DNA from: Bradyrhizobium iriomotense
GTDB taxonomy: Bacteria; Pseudomonadota; Alphaproteobacteria; Rhizobiales; Xanthobacteraceae
DNA: 64,000 nucleotides
Direction of reading: 5' to 3'
Assembly (NCBI RefSeq): GCF_018130765.1
Contig: NZ_JAFCJZ010000014.1
Location: forward strand, 124,001 to 188,000
The translations under genes were made by a program, and so were the position numbers. Below, piece after piece: positions 60,675 through 64,000 of this stretch. Below the pieces are notes generated by a model. It worked only from the letters and a program-made list of their open reading frames with translations, made no database searches and was not told the DNA's origin. Numbering within the stretch: position 1 is the first letter of the stretch; the number at the start of each line of letters is the position of its first letter.

Positions 60675-61454
60675 TTAGCTCGCTTTGGGCACGAACGCGC
60701 CCGGCGGAATGTTGCCCTCGACATAGGCGTGCTGAAGGGCGTCGAGCTGCACCCATAGCACGTTGGTCTTGAAGATCAGCGCGTTGCACACCTGCGCGCG
60801 CTGCTCCGGCGTCGTGGCGTGCGTCTTGACGTAGTCGAGCGCGAAATTGGCATCGCGCGGCGCCTGCGTCAGGCGGCGCTTGAAGTAGCTCATGATGTCG
60901 GGATTGACGAAGTCGTAATGCTGCAGCATGCCGGAGATGCGCTCTTCGTGGATGCTCGGCGCGAACAGCTCGGTGAGCGAGGAGGCGATTGCCTCCAGCG
61001 GGCTCTTTTCACGGCAGTAGTGGACGTAAGCCTCCACCGCGAAGCGCGTCGCCGGCAGAATGCCTTCGGTCGATTCCACGTAAGCGGTGTCGAGGCCGAG
61101 GCCTTCGGTCAGCTTCAGCCAGCGCTCGATGCCGCCCTCGGAGCCGACATCGCCGTCATGGTCCTCGATGCGGTGACGCCATTCCACGCGCGTGGCGCGG
61201 TCGCGGAAGCGCGAGATCACCACCGCGTCCTTGATCGGGATGGTGCTCTGGTAATAGTAGCGGTTGAGCGCCCAGGCCTGCACCTGGCCCTTGTTCAGCT
61301 TGCCGCCGTGCAAGAGCTTATGGAACGGATGCAGGCTGTGATAGCGCGTCGCCCCGATATGGCGCAGCGTCGCCTCCAGCTCCTCGGCCGAATTCAGCCT
61401 GATGTCCTTGCCGATCGAGAGCGCGGTCATTCCAGTCATTGACGCGGCATTCAC
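60675..61454 (-). CDS. pqqC: PqqC, pyrroloquinoline-quinone synthase
   Basis: 259 residues, slightly longer than the usual 250 because of the N-terminus; ATG 61454 overlaps the pqqB stop by 4 bases. Motifs include YHSLHPFHKLLHGGKLNKGQVQAWALNRYYYQ and HRIEDHDGD. It performs the final ring closure and eight-electron oxidation to PQQ with O2. Confidence 0.97.
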   Translation of the reverse strand: MNAASMTGMTALSIGKDIRLNSAEELEATLRHIGATRYHSLHPFHKLLHGGKLNKGQVQAWALNRYYYQSTIPIKDAVVISRFRDRATRVEWRHRIEDHDGDVGSEGGIERWLKLTEGLGLDTAYVESTEGILPATRFAVEAYVHYCREKSPLEAIASSLTELFAPSIHEERISGMLQHYDFVNPDIMSYFKRRLTQAPRDANFALDYVKTHATTPEQRAQVCNALIFKTNVLWVQLDALQHAYVEGNIPPGAFVPKAS

Positions 61455-62380
61455 AGCACGATCTCCGTTCCATCCCCAGGTATTTGCCAGCCCGCCTGTT
61501 CTGCCATTTTCCGCTCCGGGGAGGCGGGCAGCAGCGCCGGGTTCGAGTTATTGATATGCAGAAATATCTTCCTGTCGATATCGAGGTCGGCAAGCCGCGC
61601 AATCGCGCCATCGGCGCCGGACATCGCGACATGGCCCATGCTCTTGCCGGTCTTGTGGCCGAGCCCGGCCCTGATCATCTCGTCATCCTGCCAGACCGTG
61701 CCGTCGAAGAACACCAGCGCGGCGCCGTCGATCTCGGCCTTGAGCGCGTCGGTCACCTCGGCGCAGGCGGCGATGAAATAGAAGCACTTGCCGGTGGCCT
61801 TGTCGGTGATCTTCAGGCCCAGCGTGTCGCCGTCGCCGGTCTCGCCGCCCGGATGGGCCTTGCCTTCGAGATACCAGGCCGACTTGCCGGGCACGGCAAA
61901 GGGCAGCACCTCGAGCCCTGAGCGCGTACCGTCGGTCAGGCGCGGCTCGAACGGCTCGCCTATGTCGATCGACTGGCGCCGCACGTTCTTCTCGTTCAGC
62001 ACGTTGAAGATGCTGTTGCTGGCAAGGATCGCGAGCACCTTCTCATGCGCATAGACCGTGAAGGGCGAGCCTTCGCGCATCGACAGCAGGCCGGCCACGG
62101 CATCCACTTCGCCGTTGGTCAGGATCACGCCGGCAACCGGCGTATGGCGCAGCGCGCCCGCCTTGGGGTGCAGTTGCGGCGTGGCATTCAGTTGCTGGCG
62201 AAGATCGGGCGAGGCGTTGATCAGGAACCAGTGCTCGCCGTCGCCGCTGAAGGCAACCGACGCCTGGGTTCGATGCAGCTCATGTCCATTCGCACGGGCC
62301 GCGCGGCAGCCCTCGCAGCCGCAATTCCATTGCGGCACTCCGCCGCCGGCCCCTGCGCCCAGGACGACGACGCGAAGCAT
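61451..62380 (-). CDS. pqqB: PqqB, PQQ biosynthesis oxygenase of metallo-beta-lactamase fold
   Basis: 309 residues: opening VVVLGAGAGGGVPQWNCGC, then NASPDLRQQL, TNGEVDAVAGLLSMREG and a closing HINNSNPALLPASPERKMAEQ, as in all PqqB. It is needed to hydroxylate the cross-linked PqqA-derived tyrosine. The ATG has AGGAGA upstream. A 132-base gap separates it from pqqA. Confidence 0.97.
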   Translation of the reverse strand: MLRVVVLGAGAGGGVPQWNCGCEGCRAARANGHELHRTQASVAFSGDGEHWFLINASPDLRQQLNATPQLHPKAGALRHTPVAGVILTNGEVDAVAGLLSMREGSPFTVYAHEKVLAILASNSIFNVLNEKNVRRQSIDIGEPFEPRLTDGTRSGLEVLPFAVPGKSAWYLEGKAHPGGETGDGDTLGLKITDKATGKCFYFIAACAEVTDALKAEIDGAALVFFDGTVWQDDEMIRAGLGHKTGKSMGHVAMSGADGAIARLADLDIDRKIFLHINNSNPALLPASPERKMAEQAGWQIPGDGTEIVL

Positions 62381-62512
62381 GATCCGTCTCCTGGAGGCAA
62401 CGTCGCGAGGTGGATCTCAGGCCGACACAAAATCTATCTTCCGGAAACGCGTCGTGACCGAAAGTGCCCGACCGCAAGAACCACCTGCGCAGAACGCGTA
62501 CACACCAACCGC

Positions 62513-62593
62513 TTACTTGCGGGTGGCGCTCACATACATGTTGATTTCCATGCCGCAGGGCACTTCGACGATCTTCGGGGCTTTCCAGGCCAT
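62513..62593 (-). CDS. pqqA: PqqA, precursor peptide of PQQ
   Basis: A 26-residue peptide, MAWKAPKIVEVPCGMEINMY followed by VSATRK. Glu16 and Tyr20 of the EINMY motif are the two residues cross-linked by PqqE. GGAGAG sits 5 bases before the ATG. It is the first gene of pqqABCDE. Confidence 0.97.
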   Translation of the reverse strand: MAWKAPKIVEVPCGMEINMYVSATRK

Positions 62594-62624
62594 TTGGCTC
62601 TCCATTTTCGCGAATTCGGACGTA

Positions 62625-62654
62625 TCCGCCCGCAGATAAATTAATGCGGGCGGA
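62625..62654. promoter_or_regulatory. Strong hairpin or operator in the pqqA leader
   Basis: TCCGCCCGCA and TGCGGGCGGA form a perfect 10-bp inverted repeat around a 10-base AT-rich loop, 32 bases upstream of the pqqA ATG. As RNA it would be a very stable stem just before the ribosome site; as DNA it could be a regulator site overlapping the promoter. Confidence 0.5.
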
Positions 62655-62855
62655 AAAGTTCGCCAGTGAAATTTTCCCGACCTAGGTAGTAGGCCGGCTT
62701 AATTGGTGCGCTGCAAAGAGAGCGTATTGCGGCCGTAAAGATGAGCGAATGACATACGCAAAATCGGCCGATAGGTCGTGATCCCTGTCGGGATAAACCA
62801 GTTGTGAGTATAGAACGGCTTCCAATCGGCTACAGGCGACCCCATTGGATCAGGC

Positions 62856-63113
62856 ATGCCCAGATATTTCTTCAACACCCGTATCGGCGACGAATTGATC
62901 GTGGATCCTGACGGCGAGGACCTGCGCAACCCCGATCGCGCCTGGGAGGTCGCCCGCCAGATGATCCTGGAGGTCCTGAAATCGGAAGGAACCCAGCCGG
63001 CGCTGCTGGAGGCGGTCATCGAGGTCACCGATTCCGACGGGGAGATCGTGCTGGAGTTTCCCTTCACCGAGGCGCTGCTGGACATGCCGGACCAGTCGGC
63101 GACAAGGCATTAG
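62856..63113 (+). CDS. DUF6894 family protein
   Basis: 85 residues. The opening PRYFFNTRIGDELIVDPDGEDLRNPDRAWEVARQMI is typical of the small DUF6894 proteins abundant in Bradyrhizobium and Methylobacterium, whose role is unknown. It is transcribed divergently from pqqA. Confidence 0.85.
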   Translation: MPRYFFNTRIGDELIVDPDGEDLRNPDRAWEVARQMILEVLKSEGTQPALLEAVIEVTDSDGEIVLEFPFTEALLDMPDQSATRH

Positions 63114-63130
63114 CGGCTCGCAAGCTGCGC

Positions 63131-63251
63131 TCCCTCTCCCGCTTGCGGGAGAGGGTTGGGGAGAGGGTGTCTCCGCAAGCGGGACAATCCCCCAGAGGAA
63201 AAAGCCCTCACCCGCGCCTTCGGCGCGACCTCTCCCGCAAGCGGGAGAGGT
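63131..63251. repeat. Palindromic intergenic repeat (CCTCTCCCGC type)
   Basis: Two hairpins, CCCTCTCCCGCTTGCGGGAGAG near 63132 and CCTCTCCCGCAAGCGGGAGAGG near 63229, flank a centre with GCGCCTTCGGCGC. Similar elements are common between alphaproteobacterial genes. It may terminate the DUF6894 transcript. Confidence 0.75.
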
Positions 63252-63369
63252 TGCAGCGTGCCCGTGGTGAGACCTGTGCAGCACTGACATCACACCTTCG
63301 CCCCTGCGAAATCCGCATGGCTTTGCCGCGTTCCCGGCGCTAAAAGACGCCGGTCATACGGAGCAAGCC

Positions 63370-64000
63370 ATGCAAGATCTCTGGCGCCTGTCGGCTGCCG
63401 ACCTCGCCACCCTCGTCAGGTCCAAGAAGGTGTCCGCCCGGGAGGCCGCCAAGGCCGGCCTCGACCGCCTGGACGCGGTCAATCCCGCCCTCAACGCCGT
63501 GATCGACCACCGCCCGGAGGATGTGCTCAAGCAGGCCGACGCCGTCGATGCCGCGATTGGCCGGGGCGAGGACCCCGGCGCGCTCGCCGGCGTGCCCGTC
63601 ACGATCAAGGCCAATGTCGACCAGGAGGGGTTTGCCACCACCAACGGCCTCAAGCTGCAGCGCGACCTGATCGCGCGCGAGGACAATCCGGTGGTCGCCA
63701 ATTTCCGCAAATCGGGCGCCGTCCTGCTCGGCCGCACCAATTGCCCGGCCTTCTCCTATCGCTGGTTCACCACCAATCTGGTCCATGGCGACACCAAGAA
63801 CCCCCGCGATGCCTCGCTGACGCCGGGCGGCTCCTCCGGCGGCGCCGGCTCGGCGGTCGCGGCCGGCATCGGCCACATCGCCCACGGCACCGACATCGCC
63901 GGCTCGATCCGCTACCCCGCCTATGCCTGCGGCGTGCACGGCCTGCGCCCGACGCTCGGCCGCATCCCCGCCTTCAACCCGGTGCTGCCGGAGCGCCCGA
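63370..64000 (+). CDS. Amidase (amidase-signature family), cut by window end
   Basis: The first 210 residues are present; the gene runs off the window. The Ser-Ser-Lys triad is visible: Lys80 (GVPVTIKANVD), cis-Ser155 (GGSSGG) and nucleophile Ser179 (GTDIAGSIR). It hydrolyses amide bonds; the substrate cannot be told. ATG 63370 is preceded by a GGAG-type site. Confidence 0.95.
   Translation, partial: MQDLWRLSAADLATLVRSKKVSAREAAKAGLDRLDAVNPALNAVIDHRPEDVLKQADAVDAAIGRGEDPGALAGVPVTIKANVDQEGFATTNGLKLQRDLIAREDNPVVANFRKSGAVLLGRTNCPAFSYRWFTTNLVHGDTKNPRDASLTPGGSSGGAGSAVAAGIGHIAHGTDIAGSIRYPAYACGVHGLRPTLGRIPAFNPVLPERP

Noticed and set aside
1..64000. tRNA, rRNA, CRISPR arrays, transposases, phage genes
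   Set aside because: None was seen on either strand; the only repeats are short palindromic intergenic elements.

Overview
The window reads as chromosomal DNA of a GC-rich alphaproteobacterium, most likely Bradyrhizobium or a close relative (Nitrobacteraceae). The evidence is the strong G/C third-position bias, the protein sequences (KdpFABC, PE-Lig-Pol LigD with Ku, a transaldolase/glucose-6-phosphate isomerase fusion, PqqABCDE) and several palindromic intergenic repeats of the kind common in that group. There are no rRNA or tRNA genes, CRISPR arrays, prophage or transposase genes. All functional calls are from reading the sequence; no database search was run.

Layout. 1-890: two small unknown genes on the minus strand. 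1417-9671: the Kdp potassium-uptake operon (two tiny membrane ORFs around kdpF, then kdpA, kdpB, kdpC, kdpD, kdpE). 9791-13459: divergent ku and ligD for non-homologous end joining. 13576-14238: a DUF3309 mini-protein and a polyhydroxyalkanoate-system protein. 14242-28251: a six-gene minus-strand operon glgE-like, treS-maltokinase, glgB, glgX, treZ, treY. 28456-32253: malQ and a GH15 glycosidase on the plus strand. 32268-40455: a minus-strand central-carbon operon (tal-pgi fusion, gnd, zwf, pgl, gluconokinase, HAD phosphatase, phytanoyl-CoA dioxygenase-like). 41717-46492: prkA, yeaH/yhbH, spoVR. 46700-52573: mixed small genes (DUF1801, ArsR plus SRPBCC pair, DsrE-like, two paralogous membrane proteins, a cyclase fused to a sulfatase-modifying-factor domain, DUF4399). 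52574-57242: a 2-oxoacid:ferredoxin oxidoreductase with an FAD/Fe-S partner. 57483-62593: the pqqABCDE operon with a proline iminopeptidase and a DUF4286-like gene. 62856-64000: a DUF6894 gene and the start of an amidase.

How the genes fit together. The glg/tre block can interconvert glucan, trehalose, maltose and maltose-1-phosphate, MalQ and GH15 return sugar to hexoses, and the adjoining operon carries hexose phosphate through the oxidative pentose phosphate pathway, giving NADPH. Sequences matching the alphaproteobacterial general-stress sigma factor EcfG consensus (GGAAC, 16-17 bases, cGTT) lie in front of prkA, between ku and ligD (one on each strand, overlapping), between glgE and malQ, and in front of DUF3309. 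This suggests that DNA end joining, the PrkA stress kinase and osmoprotectant/reserve metabolism are co-regulated under stress.

The most unusual points are: a GlgE-family protein that has lost its general acid/base Glu (now Lys408) and the GH13 Arg next to the nucleophile, although it heads an otherwise intact GlgE-pathway operon; the symmetric double EcfG-like promoter between ku and ligD; a membrane cyclase with a periplasmic formylglycine-enzyme-like domain lacking the usual catalytic cysteines; an OFOR with its own FAD/Fe-S subunit in a probable aerobe; and tandem palindromic operators at the arsR start.
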